Shown piece by piece: positions 8,463 through 15,907 of a stretch of 64,000 nucleotides of DNA. The translations under genes and the position numbers were made by a program. Where the stretch lies: assembly GCF_039909015.1 (NCBI RefSeq), contig NZ_CP150919.1, positions 2,580,501-2,644,500 of the forward strand, read 5' to 3'. Under the pieces are notes generated by a model, which was not told the DNA's origin, did no database searches, and worked only from the letters and a program-made list of their open reading frames with translations. Origin of the DNA: Pseudomonas grandcourensis. Its GTDB lineage: Bacteria; Pseudomonadota; Gammaproteobacteria; Pseudomonadales; Pseudomonadaceae. How positions within the stretch are numbered: the stretch's first letter is position 1; each line of letters opens with the position of its first letter.

Positions 8463-8520
8463 GACGATCGGGCAGGGTTGGGCGACGATCGGACAGGACG
8501 CCGGCGCCTGTCAGGACGAT
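8463..8520. promoter_or_regulatory. Candidate AraC-type direct-repeat operator
   Basis: GACGATCGGGCAGG at 8463 and GACGATCGGACAGG at 8484 are 21 bp apart, two helical turns; a third partial copy GACGAT lies at 8515, 31 bp further. Spacing on one DNA face and the place between araC-like gene and DUF4242 gene fit an AraC-family site. Confidence 0.4.
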
Positions 8521-8579
8521 AGTTTGTCTACGGGGTCAATACCGGCCCTGCCACCCAGAACAAGAAAAGAGAGGTTGCC

Positions 8580-8849
8580 ATGCCGAAGTTCGTGATTGAG
8601 CGCGAGATCCAGGGCGCCGGAGCATTGTCGGAAAGGGATTTGAAAGCCGCTTCGCTAAAGTCCTGCCAGGCGTTGCGTGAGTTGCCAGAGGTGCAGTGGC
8701 TGCAGAGCTATGTCACCGGTGACAAACTTTACTGCGTGTACATCTCGCCGAACGAGGCGCAGATCCAGGAGCACGCCAGGATCAGTGGTTTTCCCGCCAA
8801 CCGCATTTCCCAGGTCATGAACATCATTGATCCGACGACGGCGGAGTAA
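8580..8849 (+). CDS. DUF4242 domain protein
   Basis: 89 aa, a small ferredoxin-like alpha-beta protein. MPKFVIEREIQGAG, then WLQSYVTGDKLYCVYISPNEAQIQEHARISGFPANRISQV matches the DUF4242 family (a Streptomyces member was described as nickel-binding). Potential ligands are His, Cys and Glu in the second half. GAGAGG precedes the ATG. It is the first gene after the putative AraC operator, followed 45 bp later by a methyltransferase, so the pair is probably one transcription unit under the AraC regulator. The biological role is unknown. Confidence 0.82.
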   Translation: MPKFVIEREIQGAGALSERDLKAASLKSCQALRELPEVQWLQSYVTGDKLYCVYISPNEAQIQEHARISGFPANRISQVMNIIDPTTAE

Positions 8850-8893
8850 CCGCGACCGGCCCCGACTCGTGTTTCAACCCAGAGACCGTCTCC

Positions 8894-9706
8894 ATGAGTA
8901 CACCCATTGATCTGACTGCCTTGAAAAACCGCCAGATGGCCTCCTGGGCCAGCGGTGACTACGCCGTGATCGGCACCACCCTGCAGATCGTCGGCGAGCA
9001 ACTGGCCGAAGCCTGCGACCTGTTGTGCGATGAACGCGTGCTCGATGTTGCCGCCGGCAACGGCAACGCAACCCTCGCCGCTGCCCGCCGTGGCTGCAAG
9101 GTGACGTCCACCGACTATGTCGCCGCCTTGCTCGAACGCGGTGAAGAAAGGGCGCGGGCCGAACGCTTCAACGTCTCCTTCCAGGTCGCCGATGCCGAAG
9201 CCTTGCCCTTTGCCGACGGCAGTTTTGATGCCGTGCTGTCGACCTTCGGCGTGATGTTCACGCCGGACCAGCCCAAAGCCGCCGCGGAACTGGCGCGGGT
9301 TTGTCGCCCGGGCGGGCGGATCGGCCTGGCCAACTGGACCCCGGAAGGATTCGTCGGCCAGATGTTCAAGACCCTGGGCCAGCACCTGCCGCCCCCTCCG
9401 GGTGCCAATCCACCCTCACGCTGGGGCACCGAAGCCTGGTTGCACGAGCATTTCGACGAGCGTGAATTCCTGCTCCAGGTGACGCGCCGCACGTTCAATT
9501 TCCGCTATCGCTCAGCGGCGCATTTCATCGACACCTTCCGCCAGTGGTACGGACCGGTGCACAAGGCCTTCGCCGCGCTGCCCGCGGATGGCGCCAAGGC
9601 ATTGGAGACTGACTTGACCGAGCTGATCAACCGAATAAACCGTGCGGGTGACAAATCGCTGGTGGTGCCGAGTGAATACCTGGAGGTGGTGATTACGCGG
9701 CGTTGA
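8894..9706 (+). CDS. Class I SAM-dependent methyltransferase
   Basis: 270 aa. The SAM-binding motif I is VLDVAAGNGNATLAAA (about residues 48-63), with the acidic end of strand 2 at TSTDYVAALL and motif IV at FDAVLSTFGVMF, followed by RVCRPGGRIGLANW. This is the UbiE/Coq5-like Methyltransf_11 layout used on small molecules; the substrate is not deducible. It sits 44 bp behind the DUF4242 gene. A REP element and a hairpin terminator follow. Confidence 0.88.
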   Translation: MSTPIDLTALKNRQMASWASGDYAVIGTTLQIVGEQLAEACDLLCDERVLDVAAGNGNATLAAARRGCKVTSTDYVAALLERGEERARAERFNVSFQVADAEALPFADGSFDAVLSTFGVMFTPDQPKAAAELARVCRPGGRIGLANWTPEGFVGQMFKTLGQHLPPPPGANPPSRWGTEAWLHEHFDEREFLLQVTRRTFNFRYRSAAHFIDTFRQWYGPVHKAFAALPADGAKALETDLTELINRINRAGDKSLVVPSEYLEVVITRR

Positions 9707-9722
9707 ACGGCCACGCACAACC

Positions 9723-9811
9723 CCTGTGGGAGCGAGCTTGCTCGCGATGGCTGCGGTCCAGTCGCAGCTACTGTGACTGATCGCTTTCGCGAGCAAGCCT
9801 GCTCCTACAAG
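9723..9811. repeat. Paired REP element (REPIN-like)
   Basis: Two convergent REP cores, CTGTGGGAGCGAGCTTGCTCGCGA on the left and its diverged inverse ending GCTCCTACAAGC on the right, enclose about 40 bp of variable sequence. The right arm is degenerate. Confidence 0.85.
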
Positions 9812-9816
9812 CAAAT

Positions 9817-9842
9817 ACGGCGCCCGAAGGTGCCGTTTTTGT
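9817..9842 (+). terminator. Rho-independent terminator
   Basis: ACGGCGCC-CGAA-GGTGCCGT followed by TTTTT; one G-U wobble in an 8-bp stem. It would end transcription from the methyltransferase gene. Confidence 0.55.
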
Positions 9843-9909
9843 TCGTGCCTGTTCCTGAAAACGGGGATCAGAAAATCAGTTCAAGCGACTCGGTCAAAGG
9901 CAGAGGCAG

Positions 9910-10272
9910 TTACTCAGGTGGGCCAAGTTGGTCCAGCGCGCGGTTCACCGCCAGCTCGCCCAGCATGATGACTTGCGCAATGCCGAGCAGGGAATTGCGC
10001 CTGGGGCCTTCCATATGATCCGCCAAATCCATGGTCATGACATTGGCCGAAGCCAGCGATTCGCATGCATGGGTCAGCAGGGTTTCTGCATCGAGCTCTG
10101 GGTTGACAAAGAACATCGTGCCGACTGAGCGCGGAATGTCCATGATGGGGACGTCTGGCTTCAGGTCATAGTCGAGGGGCTGCTCGGCGTCTACGTGAGG
10201 TTTTTTTGAATCGGCGTTTTCGTACGGGGATGGCGGATCGGTCTCCGACGGATTGGGTGTGACCTTGAACAT
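9910..10272 (-). CDS. DUF6124 family protein
   Basis: 120 aa. The N-terminus MFKVTPNPSETDPPSPYE and the core ETLLTHACESLASANVMTMDLADHMEGPRRNSLLGIAQVIMLGELAVNRALD match a Pseudomonas-restricted family (DUF6124, formerly related to DUF3077) usually present in several copies per genome. The first 60 residues are acidic and probably disordered; the last 60 form helices. No signal peptide or catalytic motif. GGAG lies 8 bases ahead of the ATG. It is preceded by a long hairpin-rich leader, described separately. Confidence 0.8.
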   Translation of the reverse strand: MFKVTPNPSETDPPSPYENADSKKPHVDAEQPLDYDLKPDVPIMDIPRSVGTMFFVNPELDAETLLTHACESLASANVMTMDLADHMEGPRRNSLLGIAQVIMLGELAVNRALDQLGPPE

Positions 10273-10319
10273 AGATGGAACTCCGACGCTATTTAAAAGG
10301 AGCCATCACCGCCTCGCTA

Positions 10320-10500
10320 CCAAACGAAGGGTGGCGACCATACGAAGGTTGGTAGACCGGGCATCGGAACCGGCGCCCCCGAAGGAGCCCTGCGCATGGT
10401 CACCATAAAAACACCGCCCAGACATTGGGCAATAAAGGTGACGCTATGCGTCGATGCTACGGGCCTACCAAGCCCGATCACTGATTTTTCAATGACCGGC
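10320..10500 (-). other. Hairpin-rich leader upstream of the DUF6124 gene (possible structured RNA)
   Basis: In 180 bases upstream of the DUF6124 start at least four short perfect or near-perfect stem-loops follow each other: stems at 10375/10388 (UUCG-type tetraloop on the minus strand), 10416-10420/10426-10430 (GCCCA/TGGGC), 10440-10444/10448-10452 (GACGC/GCGTC) and 10460-10464/10472-10476 (CGGGC/GCCCG), plus a CCGG/CCGG pairing at 10357/10370. A 70-codon frame (10317-10529) crosses it, but its product (WSPPFVW end, no domain) looks incidental. This may be a cis-acting leader or separate small RNA. Confidence 0.45.
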
Positions 10501-10529
10501 AAACGATAGAATCCAAGCCCACGACGCAC

Positions 10530-10854
10530 AAGCCGGCGGATTCTGTCGCACCGGTAGGCAACGGCGCAAGTTGGTGTAGCTTTCAGGAAGTAATTTCCTA
10601 AGTTATTTAACAGGCGCGTTTAAATTTCTTTGAGTGGGCTTCCACTGCGCTAAAAATTAACTTTTGGAACTACCGCTGTAGGAAATGGGTTGTTTGTTAT
10701 TGCGAAAATTCCTATTCGTTCATTTGGCTATGCCATTGGATTGCTTTCAGCACGCGCTCCACCGTCTTATTCGTCGTCGCCCAATATTCTCTTTGCTCAG
10801 CACTTCTGCCGAGAGGGAAGGCAACTCAAACCGATGACGATCAGGAAGTGGCAA
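10530..10854. other. Gene-free AT-richer stretch before the T6SS module
   Basis: Clearly lower in GC than the surroundings (for example around 10590-10690). The frame of the next gene extends back to 10690 but lacks a ribosome binding site until 10855. No RNA gene or repeat seen. The base composition agrees with horizontal acquisition of the module that follows. Confidence 0.4.
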
Positions 10855-11352
10855 ATGAATGCACCTGTGCACCCCTTGTATACCAACGAAGTTTCTCCTG
10901 AATTTCTCCGCAGTCTTGACACCCCCCATTTCACTGAAGAACGACTTGCGCAATTTTGCGACGAAGCTCTGGCAGTTGTTCGCCAGGGGCAGGCATACAT
11001 GGAAGCTCATCCCGCTCACGCCATTTACCGAATCGCAACCGAGGGCAGTCAAACCCGCGATGGCGGGGTGATCAAGCAGGGAGTTGCTCCCTTGGAGTTC
11101 ACATTAGAGAGCGGCCAGAAAGTACGTGCGGCACAGAAAGGCGATTACGTCGTGTACGCCGATGGGAGTACGGCACAGATCGTGACGGGCGCGGGACAAG
11201 GAAATAGCGATGTGGCGCTGGTCGGTAGCTGTCTTTGCAATGGCGACGAGATCATCAACACTTTGCAAGGCGGTTTTTTGTTAGTGGGGCGTGAAGGTGT
11301 CGCGATGGCCGAGGATTTTCTGCCCTCCATCCAGCAGGTAGAACATCAATGA
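10855..11352 (+). CDS. T6SS PAAR-effector-associated protein
   Basis: 165 aa, starting at the ATG preceded by AGGAAG. It resembles proteins encoded directly upstream of PAAR-type effectors in Pseudomonas (HAIYRIATEGSQTRDGG, PLEFTLESGQKVRAAQKGDYVVYADGSTAQIVTGAG). The second half looks like a PAAR-like glycine-rich repeat (ALVGSCLCNGDEIINT). No signal peptide or membrane segment. The last 4 bases overlap the PAAR effector gene (ATGA), so production is coupled. A role in loading or protecting the effector is likely but not shown. Confidence 0.65.
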   Translation: MNAPVHPLYTNEVSPEFLRSLDTPHFTEERLAQFCDEALAVVRQGQAYMEAHPAHAIYRIATEGSQTRDGGVIKQGVAPLEFTLESGQKVRAAQKGDYVVYADGSTAQIVTGAGQGNSDVALVGSCLCNGDEIINTLQGGFLLVGREGVAMAEDFLPSIQQVEHQ

Positions 11353-12767
11353 ACGAAGGACATTTCATTGGTCTGCATGATAAGACCACCTGTGGCGGCA
11401 AAGTCCTGGATGGTCATACCAGCGTCATGATGTACGGAATCGCCCATGCCCGCGAAGGTGATCGGGTTACCTGTGGCGAGGACGGCAAGACTTATAAGAT
11501 CGTCGGTGGGATTTCCTACATGGTCAGTCATGGCAAAGCCATAGCGGGCACGCTGGATAGCCACAGCGATTGCCCCTGCAAAGCCCGGCTGATCCCTTCT
11601 GTGGTCACGGCCACCTATCGCAGCGCTAACTCCGCACCCCGAACTGGCAGGAGCGTTGTGCAACCAACTGCTAGTGCTGCAACCGGTCAACCGGCTGCGC
11701 CACGTCAATCTGGTTTCGCCCCTTCGAACCCTCCAGCGCCAGCGATATTCAATCGCGCGGAACCTCAAGAGCCGGGATTCTATGTGGTGCCCAAAAGCAT
11801 GACCCGCGAAGCCTTGGAGGCCACGCTGTTCGCCACGCCCGATGCCGCCGTGATGCGCAAATTTCGGGCACTCAACCCAGCATCAGACAACATTAAAGCC
11901 GGCTCGCTGATCGTGCTGGGCGATCCGAACAACACCTCCTGCACCTATCAGGAAGCACAACTGATGCAGGCCGCGCAGCAGGTCAAGTTGGCACTCGATC
12001 CCCTGACGCCGGAAGAAGCCGAATTCATGTTCCGCCACGCGGCTGAAATCGCCAGTTTTACCGGCGAGACTTCGACCTGGCTCGGCGTCAGCGCGGTGGT
12101 GATGGAAAAACACCTGGCCCGACTGCGCGACACCCTGCAAGCCATGGAACGCCTGCATCAGGACAGCTATCGTCAGCACGGCCATCTCAAATCGCCGCAG
12201 TTTTTCGCCGAACGCCAGCGGCTGCTCGCCCAACTGGATGCCCACCTGCTGAACTCCACTCGCCTGCGTGGCCAGACTACCTTGGGCGATCACCCCAAGT
12301 TGAAGACGGCCCTCGGCATTTCCAGTCGTAGCCTGGTGCACCATTGGGACAAGGCCGGGGCGCCGGGCCAGATACCGGGTTATGCGACTCATGTGAGTGC
12401 GACCAGTCGGGCTGCCAAATACATGCAGAACGGCGGTTATATCGGTATCGGTATTGGTATTGGTGGGGTTTCTTCGCTGTTGGCTATTCAGGAGGTTTGT
12501 GTTGGTGACTCTGGTGCGGCTTGTGAGAGGGTTAAGTTCACTGAGGGTGGCAAGTTCGTGGGCTCGACAGGCTTGGGGTATTTGGGAGGCGAATTGGCAC
12601 ATGTGGCCAGTCCCACTATCTGTGCTGCGCTTGGCGTGACTACAGCTATAGGGGGTGTTGTCTGTGTCGCGGCTGTAGTTGGAATTGGCGCATTGGTGGG
12701 AACGAAAGTTGGTGGTATGGGAGGAGAATTCACCGCTGAAAAAATTTACGAAGCAACGCAGCCATGA
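11349..12767 (+). CDS. PAAR-domain T6SS effector with glycine-zipper C-terminal domain
   Basis: 472 aa, modular. Residues 1-85 are a PAAR domain that caps the VgrG spike; conserved metal-ligand Cys/His residues are visible (TTCGGKVLDGHT, VTCGEDGK, SHGKAIAG). Residues 95-140 are a Pro/Ala linker. Residues 143-195 resemble a LysM-like fold (VVPKSMTREALEATLF...LNPASDNIKAGSLIVLG). Residues 200-310 are helical. From about 358 onward there are two glycine-zipper hydrophobic stretches (GYIGIGIGIGGVSSLL; ALGVTTAIGGVVCVAAVVGIGALVG), which suggest membrane insertion or pore formation. The next gene encodes a membrane protein overlapping by 4 bases, as expected for immunity. No vgrG or hcp lies nearby, so this is an orphan cargo locus. 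Confidence 0.85.
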   Translation: MNEGHFIGLHDKTTCGGKVLDGHTSVMMYGIAHAREGDRVTCGEDGKTYKIVGGISYMVSHGKAIAGTLDSHSDCPCKARLIPSVVTATYRSANSAPRTGRSVVQPTASAATGQPAAPRQSGFAPSNPPAPAIFNRAEPQEPGFYVVPKSMTREALEATLFATPDAAVMRKFRALNPASDNIKAGSLIVLGDPNNTSCTYQEAQLMQAAQQVKLALDPLTPEEAEFMFRHAAEIASFTGETSTWLGVSAVVMEKHLARLRDTLQAMERLHQDSYRQHGHLKSPQFFAERQRLLAQLDAHLLNSTRLRGQTTLGDHPKLKTALGISSRSLVHHWDKAGAPGQIPGYATHVSATSRAAKYMQNGGYIGIGIGIGGVSSLLAIQEVCVGDSGAACERVKFTEGGKFVGSTGLGYLGGELAHVASPTICAALGVTTAIGGVVCVAAVVGIGALVGTKVGGMGGEFTAEKIYEATQP

Positions 12768-13153
12768 TCAGTATCGACACTTGGTCTCCCTTGGCTGCGA
12801 TCATTGTCGTTGGTGGCCCAATTCTGCTGTGTTACGTGAGTTTCTTTTACAGTCTGTACCTGAGCCGTCGTCACCTGGATCGCTTTCTGCAAGCCTTGAG
12901 CGGTAGTCGCCAAATCGTGATTAGCGCCGCAGGACTGGCGCAGAGCGGATGGTTAAATCGGCTTTTGTTAGTCGCAAAGATCACGTTCATGGTGATGTGG
13001 CCCGGTCCCGGACTTCGTTCGGGAGATCTTGATCCCGATGATGTCCGCAACTTTCCTGTAGGCCTGAAACGCTTGCTAAAGGTCAAGGCTATCCTGACGT
13101 GTGTCATTTTGATTTGGGGAGCGTTTGCGTTCGCGCTGGTGAAATTCAAGTAA
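12764..13153 (+). CDS. Probable inner-membrane immunity protein
   Basis: 129 aa with a membrane helix at residues 10-32 (LAAIIVVGGPILLCYVSFFYSLYL), a possible second near 62-77 and a third at 107-126 (ILTCVILIWGAFAFALV). It starts inside the effector gene (ATGA). Membrane immunity proteins neutralise pore-forming T6SS toxins from the inner membrane; the effector's glycine-zipper tail agrees with that. The N-terminal segment is repeated in a broken copy about 650 bp downstream. No homology beyond this is recognised. Confidence 0.7.
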   Translation: MISIDTWSPLAAIIVVGGPILLCYVSFFYSLYLSRRHLDRFLQALSGSRQIVISAAGLAQSGWLNRLLLVAKITFMVMWPGPGLRSGDLDPDDVRNFPVGLKRLLKVKAILTCVILIWGAFAFALVKFK

Positions 13154-13155
13154 TT

Positions 13156-13424
13156 ATGCGCATCGATTCCAGATTGAAGACGGCCCTCGGCATTTCCAGT
13201 CGAAGCCTGGTGCACCGCTGGGACAAAGCTGGTGCGCCGGGGCAGATTCCGGGTTATGCCATTCCTGTAAATGCGACTAGTCGGTCCTTTGATTAGTGGC
13301 ACTATTTGCCTTGCACTTGGGGTTACCACGGGAAAAGGTAGTGTTATCTGCGGTGGGGACAGAAGCAGGTAGCATGGGGGGCGAATTAATAGGTGAGAAA
13401 ATATTTGAAGTAAAACAGCCATGA
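13156..13424 (+). pseudogene. Decayed copy of the effector C-terminal region
   Basis: Codons 13156-13293 repeat the effector segment around its residues 318-357 almost exactly (LKTALGISSRSLVHRWDKAGAPGQIPGY), then hit a TAG. After a large internal deletion, 13298-13350 matches the PTICAALGVTTAIGGVVC region in another frame, and 13353-13424 encodes VGTEAGSMGGELIGEKIFEV KQP and a TGA, a diverged version of the effector's last 23 residues. The two copies differ enough in the tail (LIGEKIFEVKQ versus FTAEKIYEATQ) to come from a distinct effector allele, not a recent tandem duplication. Confidence 0.8.
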
Positions 13425-13560
13425 CCAGCATCGACATTTGGAATCCGTGGATTGCAATTATTGTTGCTGGCGGTCCAATTATGCTGGGCGCTGTGAGCAT
13501 CGCTACTGCTTATACCTGAGTCGCCGCCATCTGGACGCCATGATGGAAGCCATTGAAACA
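13421..13560 (+). pseudogene. Decayed copy of the immunity gene
   Basis: Starts with the same ATGA overlap. MTSIDIWNPWIAIIVAGGP aligns with MISIDTWSPLAAIIVVGGP of the intact gene. A single-base deletion near 13500-13510 shifts the frame to a TGA at 13517; the other frame then reads YLSRRHLDAMMEAIE, matching YLSRRHLDRFLQAL. The remaining two thirds of the gene are missing and a terminator follows at once. Confidence 0.8.
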
Positions 13561-13568
13561 CCAAACGC

Positions 13569-13598
13569 AAAAACGGCACCGAAAGGTGCCGTTTTTGT
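13569..13598 (+). terminator. Rho-independent terminator after the effector/immunity region
   Basis: AAAAACGGCACC-GAAA-GGTGCCGTTTTT, a perfect 12-bp stem with GAAA loop and U-run. Confidence 0.85.
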
Positions 13599-13606
13599 TT
13601 GGGCCC

Positions 13607-13682
13607 GTTCGCGATGGCGGTCATCCAGTCGCAAGTGCTGTGTCTGATACACCGCTATCGCGAGCAAGCTCGCTCCCACAGG
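13607..13682. repeat. REP element pair
   Basis: TTCGCGATGGCGG on the left (left core truncated) and a full right core CTATCGCGAGCAAGCTCGCTCCCACAGG. It lies between the T6SS remnant and the convergent DUF488 gene. Confidence 0.8.
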
Positions 13683-13704
13683 GGTTGTGTGGTGGTCATG
13701 GCAT

Positions 13705-14091
13705 CTAAATCACTACGGCACCACGGGCCTGCAGCAACTCGCGCAACACCGACCGATGACAATGCGCTTCATCCTCGCAATAACAGCCCACGGCCAGGGA
13801 CGTCTGATGGGACAACGCGGCCAGCAGGTCGAGCATCTGACTGGCAGCGGGCTGGCTCATCTCGGCCTTGAACTTGCGCCGGAACACCTCCCAGGCCTTG
13901 GCATCTAGCGCAGCCTTGGCTTCGGCCACCAGCTCCGCGCTGGGCGACAGCAACGGTTGCCAGACATCATAAAAGTCCCGACGGGCAAATTCGGCTTTCG
14001 GTACGCCACGGGGAGGGCGGCGTACCGTGCCCAGGCGCAATCCTTCGTCGGGTCGGCGGGTTGAACCGAGTTGAACGATATGGACCGCCAT
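13705..14091 (-). CDS. DUF488 family protein (YeaO-like)
   Basis: 128 aa. MAVHIVQLGSTRRPDEGLRLGTVRRPPRGVPKAEFARRDFYDVWQPLLSPS with the C-terminal VGCYCEDEAHCHRSVLRELL gives the DUF488/YeaO signature; the CxC...CHR segment is the conserved part and may bind metal or a nucleic acid. The start ATG lies 2 bp behind the stop of the phosphatidylcholine synthase gene, so the two are co-transcribed. The biochemical role is unknown. The frame is open far upstream but that part is antisense-like sequence within pcs. Confidence 0.85.
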   Translation of the reverse strand: MAVHIVQLGSTRRPDEGLRLGTVRRPPRGVPKAEFARRDFYDVWQPLLSPSAELVAEAKAALDAKAWEVFRRKFKAEMSQPAASQMLDLLAALSHQTSLAVGCYCEDEAHCHRSVLRELLQARGAVVI

Positions 14092-14093
14092 GG

Positions 14094-14816
14094 CTACTTG
14101 AGCCCCGATCCGTCGAACCACTCCAGCGCCGTGCGCCACAGGCAGATGCCCAGGAAGTACGCCGACATCAGCAGCCACAGCCCCATCACCAACGGGTTGA
14201 TCACCGGGTGGTTGAGCACCAGCGACAAACTGCACAGCAACCAGATGGCCGTCACCGCAATATTGATCGGCATGAACCGGCGCACGCGAAACGGGTGCAG
14301 GAATTTCATCCGGGTCACCGTCAGCAGCGCCAGGCCGATGACCGTGACGAAGGTGATCCACGGCGACGGGGCGATGATGTACAGGCACAGGGCGACCACG
14401 TTCCAGGCGGCGGGGAAACCCTGGAAGTAGTTGTCGGTGCTCTTCATGTTGACGTTGCAGAAGCAGAACAGCGACGACACCAGAATCAGCGACACGCTCA
14501 GCAGCAAGGTGTAGTCCGGCAGCGGGATGTAGCGATAGATGAACAGTGCCGGGATAAACACGTACGTCAGGTAGTCGATCACCAGGTCGAGGATCGAGCC
14601 ATCGAAGCTCGGCAACACCGACTGCACGTTGACCTTGCGTGCCAGCGCACCGTCCAGTCCGTCGACGATCAGGGCGACACCCAGCCACAGCAGGCAATGG
14701 GTCGGCTGGTTGTCCAGCAGGGACAGGGTGGCGAGGAAAGCGGTGACCACACCAGTGGCGGTAAAGCCATGGGCGCCCCATGCTTTGAGCCTGGCGATGT
14801 ACAGGGTTGAAATCAC
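14094..14816 (-). CDS. pcs: Phosphatidylcholine synthase
   Basis: 240-aa integral membrane CDP-alcohol phosphotransferase. It joins choline to CDP-diacylglycerol, giving phosphatidylcholine and CMP. The CDP-OH-P signature is readable: DGLDGALARKVN...PSFDGSILDLVIDYLTY (D..DG..AR....G...D...D). About seven to eight hydrophobic helices follow. I choose the GTG start (GTGATTTCAACC) because CTGGAG lies 9 bases upstream and it gives the usual length of about 240 aa; the frame is open upstream to 15014. Followed 2 bp later by the DUF488 gene. Confidence 0.88.
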   Translation of the reverse strand: MISTLYIARLKAWGAHGFTATGVVTAFLATLSLLDNQPTHCLLWLGVALIVDGLDGALARKVNVQSVLPSFDGSILDLVIDYLTYVFIPALFIYRYIPLPDYTLLLSVSLILVSSLFCFCNVNMKSTDNYFQGFPAAWNVVALCLYIIAPSPWITFVTVIGLALLTVTRMKFLHPFRVRRFMPINIAVTAIWLLCSLSLVLNHPVINPLVMGLWLLMSAYFLGICLWRTALEWFDGSGLK

Positions 14817-15073
14817 GGGGGCGTTCTCCAGTGAATGAAGCAAGCCAGTTGTCACTCCGCGTACGGGGCGGTGGCAAACCAGTTCGGGTTGCAGGTATCG
14901 ACCGGGTATCCGGGAATAAGGTTCACCACTCATGAATCTTAGCTGCGCCGCAAGAAAATACCCCGTACGAATCCGGGATAGCGCGGGTGGGTCAGCCCAA
15001 CGGTGCTGGCACATTCGCCTGCGGGGGCTATCGTTGCCTGACTGGATAAACGCCCTTCAAGAGGATAAACGTC

Positions 15074-15805
15074 ATGAACACCAGCGATCTGCTCGAACAA
15101 TTACTGCGCGCCGGCCAGGGCTCGATGGCGCAACAGGGTGGCGGTGGCGCGTCGGCCCAGGGCGGGCTCGGCGATCTGGGTGGATTGCTTGGCGGCTTGT
15201 TGGGCGGTAGCGGCGGTGCGGGTGCCGGTGGCGGTGGTGCAGGGTTGGGCGGTTTGCTCGGTGGTTTGCTCGGCGGCGGTTCGCCGATGGGCGGTGCACC
15301 GCAAAGTCGTTCCGCCGGCGGTACCAATTATGCAGCGCTGGCGTCCCTGGGCATGATGGCGTTCCAGGCGTACCAGGCCTGGCAACGCAGTCAGGCGTCG
15401 GCGCCGCAAGAAGCGCCACGGACCGTGGACTTGCTGGCCGGCCCGGAGGCCGAGGAGCACAGCCATGCGATCCTGCGGGCATTGATTGCCGCGGCCAAGG
15501 CCGATGGCCGCATCGATGACGCCGAGAAGCAGATGATCAGCACTGAAATCGGCCGTCACACCGACGATCCGCAATTGCAGCAATGGCTGGACGATGAAGT
15601 CGCCAAGCTACTTGACGCCAATGAAGTGGCGCAGTCGGCCACCGACCCCGGCATGGCCTCGGAGATGTACCTGGCCAGTGTGATGCTGGTGGACGACCAG
15701 CAGGATGCCGAGCGCAACTATCTGGATGAACTGGCCGCGGCGTTGCAGATCGACCCGCAATTGCAATTGCATCTGGAGCAGCAGGCCAAGAGCGTTGCGG
15801 TCTAA
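15074..15805 (+). CDS. TerB-like / DUF533 protein (YebE family)
   Basis: 243 aa. Residues 1-85 are a low-complexity Gly/Ala/Leu segment with repeated GLGGLLGGLLGG units, then a short hydrophobic stretch (YAALASLGMMAFQAYQAW). Residues 125-240 form the helical TerB-like DUF533 domain (ILRALIAAAKADGRIDDAEKQMI, YLASVMLVDDQQDAERNYLDELAAAL). E. coli YebE is the named relative and is envelope-stress associated; the function is not known. It lies divergent from pcs. Confidence 0.85.
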   Translation: MNTSDLLEQLLRAGQGSMAQQGGGGASAQGGLGDLGGLLGGLLGGSGGAGAGGGGAGLGGLLGGLLGGGSPMGGAPQSRSAGGTNYAALASLGMMAFQAYQAWQRSQASAPQEAPRTVDLLAGPEAEEHSHAILRALIAAAKADGRIDDAEKQMISTEIGRHTDDPQLQQWLDDEVAKLLDANEVAQSATDPGMASEMYLASVMLVDDQQDAERNYLDELAAALQIDPQLQLHLEQQAKSVAV

Positions 15806-15870
15806 ATCGCCTTCGGCAGCAGAAACCTGGGGATGAAGGAGTGACCGCAAGAGTCAGGAAGGAACTCCAG

Positions 15871-15898
15871 GTGGCGAGGGAGCAAGCTCCCTCGCCAC
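15871..15898. terminator. Short REP-type hairpin acting as bidirectional terminator
   Basis: GTGGCGAGGGAG-CAAG-CTCCCTCGCCAC, a 12-bp perfect stem placed between two convergent genes (DUF533 and lipoprotein). Confidence 0.6.
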
Positions 15899-15907
15899 AA
15901 GAGTGTG

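Noticed and set aside
10317..10529. 70-codon frame upstream of the DUF6124 gene as a protein gene
   Set aside because: No ribosome site of note and no recognisable domain; the DNA is better explained by its series of stem-loops.
14094..14877. Frame extending the DUF488 gene upstream through pcs to 390 codons
   Set aside because: The upstream part overlaps pcs on the same strand in another frame and reads Arg/Pro-rich; the DUF488 start 2 bp behind pcs is sufficient.
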